Shown in pieces: positions 54,336-62,524 of a DNA stretch of 64,000 bases. Position 1 is the first letter of the stretch. The number at the start of each line of letters is the position of its first letter. Source of the stretch: Lutibacter sp. (GTDB taxonomy: Bacteria; Bacteroidota; Bacteroidia; Flavobacteriales; Flavobacteriaceae); assembly GCA_030683995.1 (NCBI GenBank), contig JAUXPH010000013.1:62001-126000 (forward strand), read 5' to 3'. Below the pieces are notes generated by a model, which ran no database searches, was not told where the DNA came from, and saw only the letters and a list, made by a program, of their open reading frames with translations. The position numbers and the translations under genes were made by a program.

Positions 54336-56312
54336 ATGAGAACTTTTAAATTTAAACCAGCCAATTTATTGCTTGTTATGCTGTTGATAATAAGTATGAC
54401 ATCGTGTGATGAAGAAACTTTTTATCCTTTTATTGAATCTATTCCTTGTGAAACTCCGGAAACTGCCGACCCTTCCATTATCAATGATTTTCAATGCCAG
54501 GACAATCTGTTGCTTCCAAATGTAGAAGCAGTTTTAAATCCTGATGAATCAGGGGCAAACACAAGCAGGTTTGTTGGAAAATACATTGATCCAAGCGGAG
54601 CTTGGGATGCATTAATTATAGATTTTGGTGCTCCAATAAACCTATCAACAAAAAATACTTTTAAAATTAAAGTGTTAACAAGTGTTGCCGGTACTTTAAA
54701 AGCAAAACTGGAAGGCGGAACTTCTGGCGGATTTGAAGTGGATGCCACTATTTCGAACACATCCAACTGGGTGGAATATTCATTCGATTTTAGCAGCCAG
54801 TTCAATCAAAATCATCAAAAATTGGTGTTGTTTTTCAATGCGGGTGTTGACACAAATGGTGCCGATGTTTATTATATTGATGATTTGAAATGGGACACTT
54901 CCGCAGATCCTTGCGTTGGAGTGGCAGTGGATATCAATGTTATAAATGATTTTGATTGTCAGAAAAATCAGGTTATTCCTGAAGTGACACTTACCGCAAC
55001 CCCTAATAAAAATGCCATAAACAGCAGCAAATTCTCTGGTAAATATATTGATGAAACAGGTGCTTGGGATGCCGTAATCGTTGATTTTGGCGCGCCAATA
55101 AATTTAACCACCCACAATGCATTCAAAATAAAAGTGTTGGCGCCTGTTGCCGGTACTTTGAAAGCAAAATTGGAAGGTGGAACTTCTGCCGGTAAAGAAA
55201 AAGATATCCAAATAACAACAACCGGTCAATGGGTTGAATACACTTTCGATTTTAGCAGCGAAGCAAACGCAAATCATAAAAAATTAGTATTGTTTTTTAA
55301 TGCAGGCGTTGATACCGATGGCACACAGGTTTATTTTATAGATGACTTAAAATTTGCTGAAATTACCGATCCTTGCAATGGCGTTGTGCCCGATTTAAGC
55401 ATTATAAACGATTTCAATTGTCAGAAAAATTCAACCATAGCCGGTTCTGTTCCAAATTCAATTGTTGCAAATCCTGATCCTAGTGGCATAAATAAAAGTG
55501 ACGCGGTGCTAAAAGTTACCGATAACGGAACAGATGCATGGGATGCAATCATATTTGATTTTGGCGGACCAATTAATTTAACAACCAAAAACTACCTGAG
55601 AATTAAAATTTTATCTTCAAAAGCGGTGCCTTTATTGGCCAAATTAGAAGGAGGAACTTCGGGAGCAAAAGAAGTCTGGGGCGCTATTACTGTAACGGGA
55701 ATTTGGACTGAGTATGTCTTTGACTTTAGTGACCAAGCTGCTGCAAATCATAAAAAAATAGTGTTATTCTTCAATGGTGGCCAAGAAAATGGAACGGCAA
55801 CAGATGTTTATTATATTGATGACATCAGGTTTGCGGCATATGACGCTTGCGCAGGAGTGATTCCAGATTTAAGCATTGTGAATAATTTTGAATGTCAGCA
55901 AAATTATGCAGTGGTTTGCTGCATTACCACAGAAATTGTTACAAATCCATACAAAACAGGAATCAACACCAGTGCTTCCGTTTTAAAAGTGACTGATAAT
56001 GGCACAGACGCTTGGGATGCCTTGGTATTTGATCTTGGGGCTGCGATAAATTTATCGACAAAAAATAAATTGAAAATAAAGATTTATTCCACAAAAGCAG
56101 TGCCTTTATTGGCAAAATTAGAAGGAGGATCTTCAGGACCCAAAGAAGTTTGGGGAGCTATTACCACCTCAAATGCTTGGACGGAATATACCTTCGATTT
56201 TAGCGACCAGGCAGCGGCAAACCATAAAAAAATAGTATTGTTTTTCAATGGTGGGGCTTCTGACGGAACTGCAACCGACATTTATTATATCGATGATTTG
56301 AAATGGGAATAA
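54336..56312 (+). CDS. Surface lipoprotein of four tandem carbohydrate-binding-like modules
   Basis: After a lipoprotein signal (Cys24 followed by DEE, a surface-export signal) the 658-residue protein is four repeats of about 150 residues: 46-198, 199-351, 352-509 and 510-658. Each starts with a NDF.CQ motif, has AWDA(L/V/I).(I/V)DFG, then KLEGG(T/S)S, W.EY.FDFS and ends with YYIDD. The pattern resembles jelly-roll carbohydrate-binding modules, but I cannot place it in a CBM family. No catalytic residue set is evident. It closes the PUL, the place often taken by SusE/SusF-type glycan-binding proteins. Confidence 0.72.
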   Translation: MRTFKFKPANLLLVMLLIISMTSCDEETFYPFIESIPCETPETADPSIINDFQCQDNLLLPNVEAVLNPDESGANTSRFVGKYIDPSGAWDALIIDFGAPINLSTKNTFKIKVLTSVAGTLKAKLEGGTSGGFEVDATISNTSNWVEYSFDFSSQFNQNHQKLVLFFNAGVDTNGADVYYIDDLKWDTSADPCVGVAVDINVINDFDCQKNQVIPEVTLTATPNKNAINSSKFSGKYIDETGAWDAVIVDFGAPINLTTHNAFKIKVLAPVAGTLKAKLEGGTSAGKEKDIQITTTGQWVEYTFDFSSEANANHKKLVLFFNAGVDTDGTQVYFIDDLKFAEITDPCNGVVPDLSIINDFNCQKNSTIAGSVPNSIVANPDPSGINKSDAVLKVTDNGTDAWDAIIFDFGGPINLTTKNYLRIKILSSKAVPLLAKLEGGTSGAKEVWGAITVTGIWTEYVFDFSDQAAANHKKIVLFFNGGQENGTATDVYYIDDIRFAAYDACAGVIPDLSIVNNFECQQNYAVVCCITTEIVTNPYKTGINTSASVLKVTDNGTDAWDALVFDLGAAINLSTKNKLKIKIYSTKAVPLLAKLEGGSSGPKEVWGAITTSNAWTEYTFDFSDQAAANHKKIVLFFNGGASDGTATDIYYIDDLKWE

Positions 56313-56345
56313 TGAGTTGAAAATAAAATAGTTTTCATCCTAAAA

Positions 56346-56390
56346 TAAAAAAACCGTAAAAACTAAAGGATAGTTTTTACGGTTTTTTAT
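56346..56390 (+). terminator. Strong terminator at the end of the PUL
   Basis: AAAAAACCGTAAAAACTA pairs with TAGTTTTTACGGTTTTTT around a six-base loop and ends in T. It closes the locus 34 bases after the last gene. Confidence 0.9.
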
Positions 56391-56703
56391 TATATATTCT
56401 TTTATTACAAGATAAATTCTCCATTTTTGCAACAATTGTGGCGCTTCCTTTTTTCGAGTACATTACGTGTTTTCTTCCAATATTAAACCAATTTCACATT
56501 ATTAATTACTCATTATATGATAAATATCATAATAATATTGATACCAAAAAGCCACATTGATTGATAATACCACAATATAAAGTACTTTTAAAGCAAATTA
56601 TTTCAATTATTTTTAATAAATTTGCATCAGAAATAGCGTTGAAAATTATTTCCAAAGTTTAACGTATTTCTTTTTATAAAGTTTAACAATTTTGAATTAG
56701 AAT
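56391..56703. other. Non-coding AT-rich region before the oxidoreductase pair
   Basis: No gene seen. A perfect -7 box TAAATTTG lies at 56617-56624, 80 bases before the ATG of the next gene; no -33 TTG at normal spacing. Confidence 0.4.
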
Positions 56704-57546
56704 ATGTTTAAAATTATCGAAAAAAAATTTCTTTCAGAAAATGTGGCAAAACTGGTTATTGAAGCCCCATATATTGCAAAAAGTCGTAGAGCTGGACATT
56801 TTATCATCCTGAGAATTGATAAAAATGGCGAAAGAATTCCGTTAACAATTTCAGATGCCGATGTTGAAAAAGGCACAATTTCCTTAATTGTGCAAAGAGT
56901 TGGTGTTTCATCACACAAACTTTGCGCCATGAATGCCGGTAATTTTATATTGGATGTGGTGGGACCGCTTGGAAAAGCGACCCATATTTCTAATGTAGGA
57001 ACCGTTTTATGCGCTGGCGGCGGCGTTGGGGTTGCTCCTCTTTTTCCTATTGTGCAAGCCATGAAATTGGCGGGCAACAGGGTAATCACCATTATTGCCG
57101 CCAGAAATAAAGACTTGGTAATTCTTGAAAACGAGATGGCCGAATACTCCGATGAACTTATTGTGATGACCGATGATGGCTCAAAAGGAACTAAAGGACT
57201 TGTAACTCAGGGAATGGAAGAAGTTATTCTCAGAGAAAAAATTCATCAGGCCATTGTAATTGGCCCGGCCGTAATGATGAAATTCGCTGCTTTAACCACC
57301 AAGAAATACGATATTCACACCTTGGCAAGTTTAAACACCATTATGGTTGACGGCACCGGAATGTGCGGCGCCTGCAGGGTTTCTGTTGGTGGAAAAACCG
57401 AATTTGTTTGCGTAGACGGACCGGAATTTGATGCCCATAAAGTTAATTTTGATGAAATGTTAAGCCGATTAGGCGCTTACAAAGACAAAGAATCAGAAAA
57501 CTATGAAGCGTACGTAAAATCTTGTGAAGCAGTATCACTTAACTAA
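56704..57546 (+). CDS. NAD(P)H-binding FAD subunit, NfnA/dihydroorotate-dehydrogenase electron-transfer type
   Basis: The 280-residue protein has an FAD-binding domain (VAKLVIEAPYIAKSRRAGHF; IPLTISDAD), an NAD-binding domain (AGGGVGVAPLFPIV) and a C-terminal [2Fe-2S] site (MCGACRVSV and FVCVDG). This matches the SudB/NfnA subunit that works with a glutamate-synthase-like partner, which is the next gene 30 bases on. Together they may catalyse NADH/NADPH/ferredoxin transhydrogenation or sulfur reduction; no further clue is present. Confidence 0.85.
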   Translation: MFKIIEKKFLSENVAKLVIEAPYIAKSRRAGHFIILRIDKNGERIPLTISDADVEKGTISLIVQRVGVSSHKLCAMNAGNFILDVVGPLGKATHISNVGTVLCAGGGVGVAPLFPIVQAMKLAGNRVITIIAARNKDLVILENEMAEYSDELIVMTDDGSKGTKGLVTQGMEEVILREKIHQAIVIGPAVMMKFAALTTKKYDIHTLASLNTIMVDGTGMCGACRVSVGGKTEFVCVDGPEFDAHKVNFDEMLSRLGAYKDKESENYEAYVKSCEAVSLN

Positions 57547-57576
57547 AAAATTTATACCCTATAAAATATTCGTAAA

Positions 57577-59070
57577 ATGGAAGAAGAATTAAACGAAGAA
57601 TATTATAAAGCCGAACGCAAAACCGAATGGCGCGATAAGTTGCGCAAAGAAATAAAAGCCAAAGAGCGAACAGATATCTCAAGGGTTCGCATGCCCGAAG
57701 CTGATCCTAATGTGAGGAATAAAAGCAATCTTGAAGTAAATAAAGGCTTAACCTTGGAGATGGCAATCGCTGAATCTCACCGCTGCCTTGATTGCGCAGT
57801 TCCTACTTGTATTATTGGTTGCCCGGTTGGCACAAACATCCCTAAATTTATAAAATATCTTGAAGCCGGAGACATCCTTGGAGCTGCTGAAGTTTTAAAA
57901 GAAAACAACTCCTTGCCGGCAATTTGCGGAAGGGTTTGTCCGCAGGAAATTCAATGCGAAGCACAGTGTTTTTATGTTAAAAAATTAAGTAAAGAAGGTG
58001 CCGCAATTGGTCACCTTGAAAGATTTGTTGCCGATTACGCACGCGAACACGGGGAAGCAACCATTCCGGCTTTGGCCGAGCCAAACGGCATAAAAATGGC
58101 AGTTATCGGTTCAGGGCCCGCAGGATTGACCGTTGCCGGTGAACTGGCAAAATTTGGCTATGATGTTACCGTTTTTGAAGCCTTGCACGATCTTGGCGGG
58201 GTTTTAAAATATGGAATTCCCGAATTTAGGCTGCCAAAATCAATTGTTGACTATGAAATCAATACCATCAAAAATATGGGCGTTAAATTCATAACCAATT
58301 TTATTGTGGGCAAAACCGCTTCTATTGCTGATTTAAAAGAAGAAGGTTATGTCGCGTTTTTTATCGCAAGCGGCGCCGGATTGCCAAATTTTATGAATAT
58401 CCCAGGCGAAAATTATAGCGGCATTCAAAGTGCCAATGAATTTTTAACCCGCGTTAATTTAATGGGTGGCGGAAATAAAGATTTCGATACTCCAGTTCAT
58501 ACCGGAAAAAATGTGGTTATCATTGGCGGCGGAAATACCGCAATGGACTCCGTAAGAACCGCAAAACGTATGGGCGCCGAAAGAGCCATTATTATGTACA
58601 GACGTACGATGGAAGAGATGCCCGCAAGAGCAGAAGAAATAAAACATGCCATTGAAGAAGGCATTGAATTTATCAATTTGGCCTCGCCAATTGAATATTT
58701 TGCTGATGAAAGAGGCAAAGTAAATAAAATGCGCGTGCAAAAAATGGAATTGGGAGAACCTGACGCTTCGGGAAGAAGAAGACCCGTTGTTATTAAGGGT
58801 TCAGAATACGATATTGATGTTGACAGCGTAGTGATCGCCGTTGGTGTTTCTCCAAACCCAATTATCCAACAAAGCATACCCGAACTTGAAATCACCAAAT
58901 GGAACACCATTAAAGTTGATGGAAATATGATGACTTCAATTCCGGGTCTTTTTGCCGGAGGTGATATTGTGAGAGGTGGAGCAACCGTAATTCTTGCAAT
59001 GGGCGACGGAAGAAAAGCTGCCGCGGGAATGCATTCCTTTGTACAAGCTGACGTTTTTGCGAATATTTAA
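57577..59070 (+). CDS. gltA: Glutamate synthase small-subunit-like NADPH oxidoreductase (GltA/NfnB type)
   Basis: The 497-residue protein has the N-terminal two-[4Fe-4S] domain (CLDCAVPTCIIGCPVGTNIP and CGRVCPQEIQCEAQC), an FAD-binding motif (IGSGPAGLTVAGELAKFGYD) and an NADPH-binding motif (IIGGGNTAMDSVRTAKRMG). Homologues are annotated as NADPH-dependent glutamate synthase or as NfnB. The coupling to an NfnA-like gene favours the transhydrogenase type. A terminator and a tRNA gene follow. Confidence 0.88.
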   Translation: MEEELNEEYYKAERKTEWRDKLRKEIKAKERTDISRVRMPEADPNVRNKSNLEVNKGLTLEMAIAESHRCLDCAVPTCIIGCPVGTNIPKFIKYLEAGDILGAAEVLKENNSLPAICGRVCPQEIQCEAQCFYVKKLSKEGAAIGHLERFVADYAREHGEATIPALAEPNGIKMAVIGSGPAGLTVAGELAKFGYDVTVFEALHDLGGVLKYGIPEFRLPKSIVDYEINTIKNMGVKFITNFIVGKTASIADLKEEGYVAFFIASGAGLPNFMNIPGENYSGIQSANEFLTRVNLMGGGNKDFDTPVHTGKNVVIIGGGNTAMDSVRTAKRMGAERAIIMYRRTMEEMPARAEEIKHAIEEGIEFINLASPIEYFADERGKVNKMRVQKMELGEPDASGRRRPVVIKGSEYDIDVDSVVIAVGVSPNPIIQQSIPELEITKWNTIKVDGNMMTSIPGLFAGGDIVRGGATVILAMGDGRKAAAGMHSFVQADVFANI

Positions 59071-59096
59071 ATTACTTTTGAAATAGTTTAAAAACA

Positions 59097-59130
59097 AAAC
59101 CCAGTAAATCAAATGATTTACTGGGTTTTT
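59097..59130 (+). terminator. Terminator after the oxidoreductase pair
   Basis: AACCCAGTAAATC (59098-59110) pairs perfectly with GATTTACTGGGTT (59115-59127) and ends in T. The symmetric sequence can also stop transcripts of the opposing tRNA. Confidence 0.85.
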
Positions 59131-59131
59131 G

Positions 59132-59215
59132 TACCTCGGGTGGGAATCGAACCCACACTTCCTTGCGAAAACTGGATTTTGAATCCAGCGCGTCTACCAA
59201 TTCCGCCACCGGGGC
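59132..59215 (-). tRNA. tRNA-Leu (anticodon CAA)
   Basis: On the minus strand the 84-base gene folds as a class II tRNA: D-arm GCG/CGC with GGTAGA, anticodon stem CTGGA/TCCAG with loop TTCAAAA (anticodon CAA, reads UUG), a long variable arm (TTTTCGCAAGGAAG) and T-arm GTGGG/CCCAC with TTCGATT. The acceptor stem has a G1-U72 wobble and a C4-A69 mismatch. A73 is present, as leucine tRNAs need; CCA is not encoded. It is a single gene between converging units. Confidence 0.93.
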
Positions 59216-59230
59216 AAATGTTTCGGTCTG

Positions 59231-59264
59231 CAAATTTAAAAATATTTTTCAACTAAATCACAAA
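59231..59264 (-). promoter_or_regulatory. Probable promoter of the tRNA-Leu gene
   Basis: On the minus strand TTTG (59261-59264), 22 bases, then TAAATTTG (59231-59238), 15 bases before the tRNA 5' end. Confidence 0.45.
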
Positions 59265-59302
59265 AACTTCACTTAGTTATAGTATTACCACTTAAATAAT
59301 TT

Positions 59303-59310
59303 TAAATTTG
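59303..59310 (+). promoter_or_regulatory. Probable -7 element for prs-rplY
   Basis: TAAATTTG lies 42 bases before the prs ATG; no -33 TTG at normal spacing. Confidence 0.35.
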
Positions 59311-59352
59311 CAATCAAAATACGGAAACCTAATTAAATAACGCTGCTAAAAA

Positions 59353-60294
59353 ATGGACATCCCTTTTCTTGAACCTAAAATTTTCGCTTGTACTCAAAGC
59401 AAGGAATTGGCTAAAAACATCGCCAAAAATTACGGAATTCCGCTTGGAAACGTAGTGGTAACAAGGTTTAGCGACGGGGAGTTTCAGCCCGCCTTTGTTG
59501 AATCGGTTAGAGGAAGACGCATTTTTATTGTGGGTTCAACATTTCCAAATTCAGATAATTTAATGGAAATGCTTTTAATGCTCGATGCCGCAAAAAGAGC
59601 ATCAGCACGTCACGTCACTGCCGTAATCCCTTATTTTGGATGGGCTAGACAGGATCGTAAAGACCAACCTCGTGTTGCCATTGGCGCAAAATTAGTGGCA
59701 AATCTTTTGCAAACTGCAGGAGCAACAAGAATTATTACTATGGACTTGCACGCTGATCAAATTCAGGGATTTTTCGAAAAACCTGTAGACCACTTGTTTG
59801 CTTCAACCATCTTTTTGCCTTACATCCATTCATTAAATCTGCAAAATTTAACCATTGCCTCTCCTGATATGGGCGGTTCAAAACGCGCTTACGCCTATTC
59901 TAAATTTTTAGAAAGCGATGTGGTGATTTGTTATAAACAACGCATAAAAGCAAATGAAATTGATTCCATGGAATTAATTGGCGAGGTAAAAGACCGCCAC
60001 GTCATTATTGTGGATGATATGATTGATACCGGAGGAACCATTGCCAAAGCAGCAGATTTAATGATTGAAAAAGGCGCCTTAAGCGTTCGTGCTATTTGCA
60101 CACATCCCATTTTGTCAGGAAACGCCTATGATCGTATTGAAAACTCTAAATTAACCGAGCTGATAGTTTCAGACACAATTCCTTTAAAAAGAGAAAGTTC
60201 TAAAATAAAAGTTGTAACTTGCGCCCCTTTATTCGCAGATGTTATGCACAAAGTACAGGACAACACATCCATTAGCGGACAATTTTTAATGTAA
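59353..60294 (+). CDS. prs: Ribose-phosphate pyrophosphokinase
   Basis: Prs makes PRPP from ribose 5-phosphate and ATP, feeding nucleotide, His, Trp and NAD synthesis. The 313-residue protein has the family motifs: RFSDGEFQP, ARQDRKDQPR, the MDLHADQIQGFF segment and the PRPP-binding VDDMIDTGGTI loop. It is followed after 21 bases by the L25 gene, a frequent pairing across bacteria. Confidence 0.96.
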   Translation: MDIPFLEPKIFACTQSKELAKNIAKNYGIPLGNVVVTRFSDGEFQPAFVESVRGRRIFIVGSTFPNSDNLMEMLLMLDAAKRASARHVTAVIPYFGWARQDRKDQPRVAIGAKLVANLLQTAGATRIITMDLHADQIQGFFEKPVDHLFASTIFLPYIHSLNLQNLTIASPDMGGSKRAYAYSKFLESDVVICYKQRIKANEIDSMELIGEVKDRHVIIVDDMIDTGGTIAKAADLMIEKGALSVRAICTHPILSGNAYDRIENSKLTELIVSDTIPLKRESSKIKVVTCAPLFADVMHKVQDNTSISGQFLM

Positions 60295-60315
60295 ATAATA
60301 ACTAAATATAAATAA

Positions 60316-60900
60316 ATGAAATCAATTACAATCACCGGATCTAAAAGAGAAAGCGTGGGCAAAGTAGCTACTAAAGCCCTACGTAATGCTGGAAAGGTTC
60401 CTTGCGTATTATACGGAGGAGAAAAAGCATTACACTTTTCAGCAGACGAAACTGCATTTAAAAACTTAGTGTACACTCCAAACGTTTATACAGCTAAGAT
60501 TGAATTTGAAGGAAACAAATACAATGCAATTTTGCAGGACATTCAGTTTCACCCAGTATCTGACAAAATTTTACACATCGATTTTTATCAGTTATTTGAT
60601 GATAAATTGGTAACTCTGGCCATTCCAGTACAATTGGTTGGCACAGCGCCAGGTATTATTAGAGGTGGATCGTTGCGTTTTGCCCAACGTAAATTAAACG
60701 TTAGAGCATTGCCAGGCGACTTGCCAGACTTTATTGATGCCGATATCTCAAAATTAGACATTGGCGACAAATTATACGTTACGGAAGTGGCCAGCAAAAA
60801 ATACACTATTTTACATCCTGAAAATACTGTAATTGCACAAGTTAGAACTTCTCGTAATGTTGCAAAAGCAGCTACAGAAGAAGCTAAAGGCAAAAAATAA
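60316..60900 (+). CDS. rplY: 50S ribosomal protein L25, Ctc form
   Basis: The 194-residue protein is the long, two-domain L25/TL5/Ctc type: an N-terminal 5S-rRNA-binding beta barrel ([26 protein letters not shown]) and a C-terminal TL5-like domain (about 98-180). It stabilises the 5S rRNA region of the large subunit; Ctc forms are also stress-induced in some bacteria. Cotranscribed with prs and followed by a terminator. Confidence 0.95.
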   Translation: MKSITITGSKRESVGKVATKALRNAGKVPCVLYGGEKALHFSADETAFKNLVYTPNVYTAKIEFEGNKYNAILQDIQFHPVSDKILHIDFYQLFDDKLVTLAIPVQLVGTAPGIIRGGSLRFAQRKLNVRALPGDLPDFIDADISKLDIGDKLYVTEVASKKYTILHPENTVIAQVRTSRNVAKAATEEAKGKK

Positions 60901-60917
60901 TCTTTTCGATTAAATAT

Positions 60918-60947
60918 AAAAAAGCGTTGCAATTGCAGCGCTTTTTT
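60918..60947 (+). terminator. Terminator after prs-rplY
   Basis: AAAAAAGCGTTGC pairs with GCAGCGCTTTTTT (one G-T wobble) around AATT, ending in T. Confidence 0.85.
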
Positions 60948-60985
60948 CATTTAAATTAACCGCAATCTTTTACTACTTTTACATT

Positions 60986-61618
60986 ATGCGATTGATTAAA
61001 TTAATAAAATTATTGTTTGGTTCAAAAAAGGAAGCTTCTGCGCAACATCCTATGAAAAAATATTTAATTGTTGGCTTGGGAAATATTGGCGAAAAATATG
61101 CGGAAACCCGCCATAACATCGGGTTTAAAATTTTAGATGAATTGGCCTCAAAAGAATCCGTTTCTTTTGAAAGCGAAAAACTGGGCGCCATCTCCACATT
61201 TAAATTTAAAGGGAGAACTTTTATTTTGCTGAAACCCTCCACTTATATGAATTTAAGTGGCAAAGCAGTTAAATATTGGCTTACCAAAGAAAACATCGCC
61301 ATTGAAAATTTGTTAGTCATTTGTGACGATTTAAACTTAGATTTTGGCGCCATTCGGTTAAAAGCCAAAGGAAGTGACGGCGGGCATAATGGTTTAAAAG
61401 ATATCACGGCCGTTTTACAAACCCAGGAATATGCGCGATTTAGATTTGGCGTTGGTTCACAATTTTCCAAAGGCCGTCAGGTAGATTTTGTGTTGGGTGA
61501 ATGGGACAAAAACGAGTTAAAATCGCTCCCTGAACGTTTGGACCGATCGGCAGAACTCATTAAATCCTTTGGAACCGCCGGCTTAAACATCACCATGAAT
61601 ACCTTTAACGGAACTTAA
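60986..61618 (+). CDS. pth: Peptidyl-tRNA hydrolase
   Basis: Pth cuts peptidyl-tRNA released from stalled ribosomes. Conserved residues include the catalytic His in TRHNIGF, the KPSTYMNLSG motif, and DDLNLDFGAIRLKAKGSDGGHNGLKDI. The length of 210 includes a 22-residue basic N-terminal extension before MKKYLIVGLGNIGE; such an extension occurs in other flavobacterial homologues, but the inner ATG (at 61052) would give the canonical start. Confidence 0.94.
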   Translation: MRLIKLIKLLFGSKKEASAQHPMKKYLIVGLGNIGEKYAETRHNIGFKILDELASKESVSFESEKLGAISTFKFKGRTFILLKPSTYMNLSGKAVKYWLTKENIAIENLLVICDDLNLDFGAIRLKAKGSDGGHNGLKDITAVLQTQEYARFRFGVGSQFSKGRQVDFVLGEWDKNELKSLPERLDRSAELIKSFGTAGLNITMNTFNGT

Positions 61619-61633
61619 TATCCCATCCTTAAT

Positions 61634-61702
61634 CCTTCCCCAAGGGAAGGAAACCAGCAAAGTTCTTGCAGAATCAACAAAAAAGTCTTCCCTTAGGGAA
61701 GA
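61634..61702. repeat. Pair of short GGGAAG hairpin repeats between pth and queD
   Basis: CCTTCCC (61634-61640) pairs with GGGAAGG (61644-61650), and TCTTCCC (61686-61692) pairs with GGGAAGA (61696-61702). These are REP-like units, with the second ending next to the queD stop codon on the minus strand. Confidence 0.6.
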
Positions 61703-61703
61703 T

Positions 61704-62168
61704 TTAGATGAGAATTTGGTCTGAAGCATACCATTCGGCATTTGAAGTTCCGGTTTCCTGCAATTTTAAAGAATGCAACTTCACGTTTTCCGGTAACCTG
61801 TTTTTAATTTTTTCGGCAAAATCCACCAACATCATTTCGCTGGTTGGCTGATAATCCACCAAAATAACGTTATGGTCTCTTTTTTCCAATTCTTTCGCCA
61901 ATTCAATATGTGGCGTATTTTTGTTGAACACGGTTGCGTGGTCAAATTTGTTCACGATTTCTGTAGCAACAATTTTTTTCAAATCCCCAAAATCGATTAC
62001 CATTCCGTATTTTACGTTGTTTGAATCACTTATTGGCGATCCAATTACCGTAACTGAAAGTTTGTAACTGTGACCGTGTATATTTTTGCATTTTCCGTCG
62101 TAGCCGTACAACGCGTGTGCGGTTTCAAAATTAAATTGCTTTGTGATTCTGATTTTACTCATTTTCAT
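61704..62168 (-). CDS. queD: 6-carboxytetrahydropterin synthase QueD
   Basis: QueD makes 6-carboxy-5,6,7,8-tetrahydropterin in queuosine precursor synthesis. The 154-residue protein has the zinc ligands in FETAHAL and IHGHSYKL, the catalytic Cys in GYDGKCKNIHG, and the DFGDLKK and LQETGTSNAEW motifs. The ATG two codons in (MSKIRITKQF) is also plausible as the start. Other queuosine genes are not in the window. Confidence 0.93.
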   Translation of the reverse strand: MKMSKIRITKQFNFETAHALYGYDGKCKNIHGHSYKLSVTVIGSPISDSNNVKYGMVIDFGDLKKIVATEIVNKFDHATVFNKNTPHIELAKELEKRDHNVILVDYQPTSEMMLVDFAEKIKNRLPENVKLHSLKLQETGTSNAEWYASDQILI

Positions 62169-62201
62169 TCATTATTGTCTGGTTAAATTTTTCAAAACAA
62201 A

Positions 62202-62299
62202 CAGGTCGCCCCTCTGGGGCTTTAAACCTGACTTTTCACAATACTCTACAAACATTTCGCTCCTATGGAGCTGTTTTTTAGTCCCATCGGGACGACCTG
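62202..62299. repeat. Triple-hairpin intergenic repeat upstream of queD
   Basis: Three small hairpins lie in a row: GCCCC-TCT-GGGGC (62208-62220), GCTCC-TAT-GGAGC (62259-62271) and GTCCC-ATC-GGGAC (62281-62293). CAGGTCG (62202-62208) and CGACCTG (62293-62299) close the whole as an outer stem. This resembles repeats scattered through Bacteroidota intergenic DNA. Confidence 0.6.
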
Positions 62300-62337
62300 C
62301 TTGTAAGAAAATAGATTTTCATTATAAATATATAAAT

Positions 62338-62520
62338 TTAATCTTCCAAATCTTTTCTGCTTTTGGCTTTGTAATAAATAAAATATGCCAATGCAGCCAA
62401 TAAAACAAAAGGCAAATAGGTTCCAATAACCACGCCTATTTCATAATTTTTATCCGGTGCGTTTTTAATGTTCTCTTCAATGTTAATTTGCAGAAAAAAT
62501 AAGATGAAATTCAACAACAT
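62338..62520 (-). CDS. Small single- or two-pass membrane protein
   Basis: This 60-residue protein has a hydrophobic N-terminus (LLNFILFFLQINI), a short polar stretch and a clear transmembrane helix (IGVVIGTYLPFVLLAALAYFIYY), ending in a charged tail RKDLED. I do not recognise a named family. It starts four bases after the enoyl-CoA hydratase gene stop, so it is probably expressed from the same transcript. Confidence 0.55.
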   Translation of the reverse strand: MLLNFILFFLQINIEENIKNAPDKNYEIGVVIGTYLPFVLLAALAYFIYYKAKSRKDLED

Positions 62521-62524
62521 TTTA

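Noticed and set aside
54480-56312. Repeated DNA within the four-module gene as a mobile repeat
   Set aside because: The repeats keep one reading frame and encode equivalent modules, so they are internal gene duplications.
59097-59130. Attachment site next to the tRNA-Leu gene
   Set aside because: The sequence is a symmetric terminator; no integrase gene and no direct repeat of the tRNA 3' end are seen.
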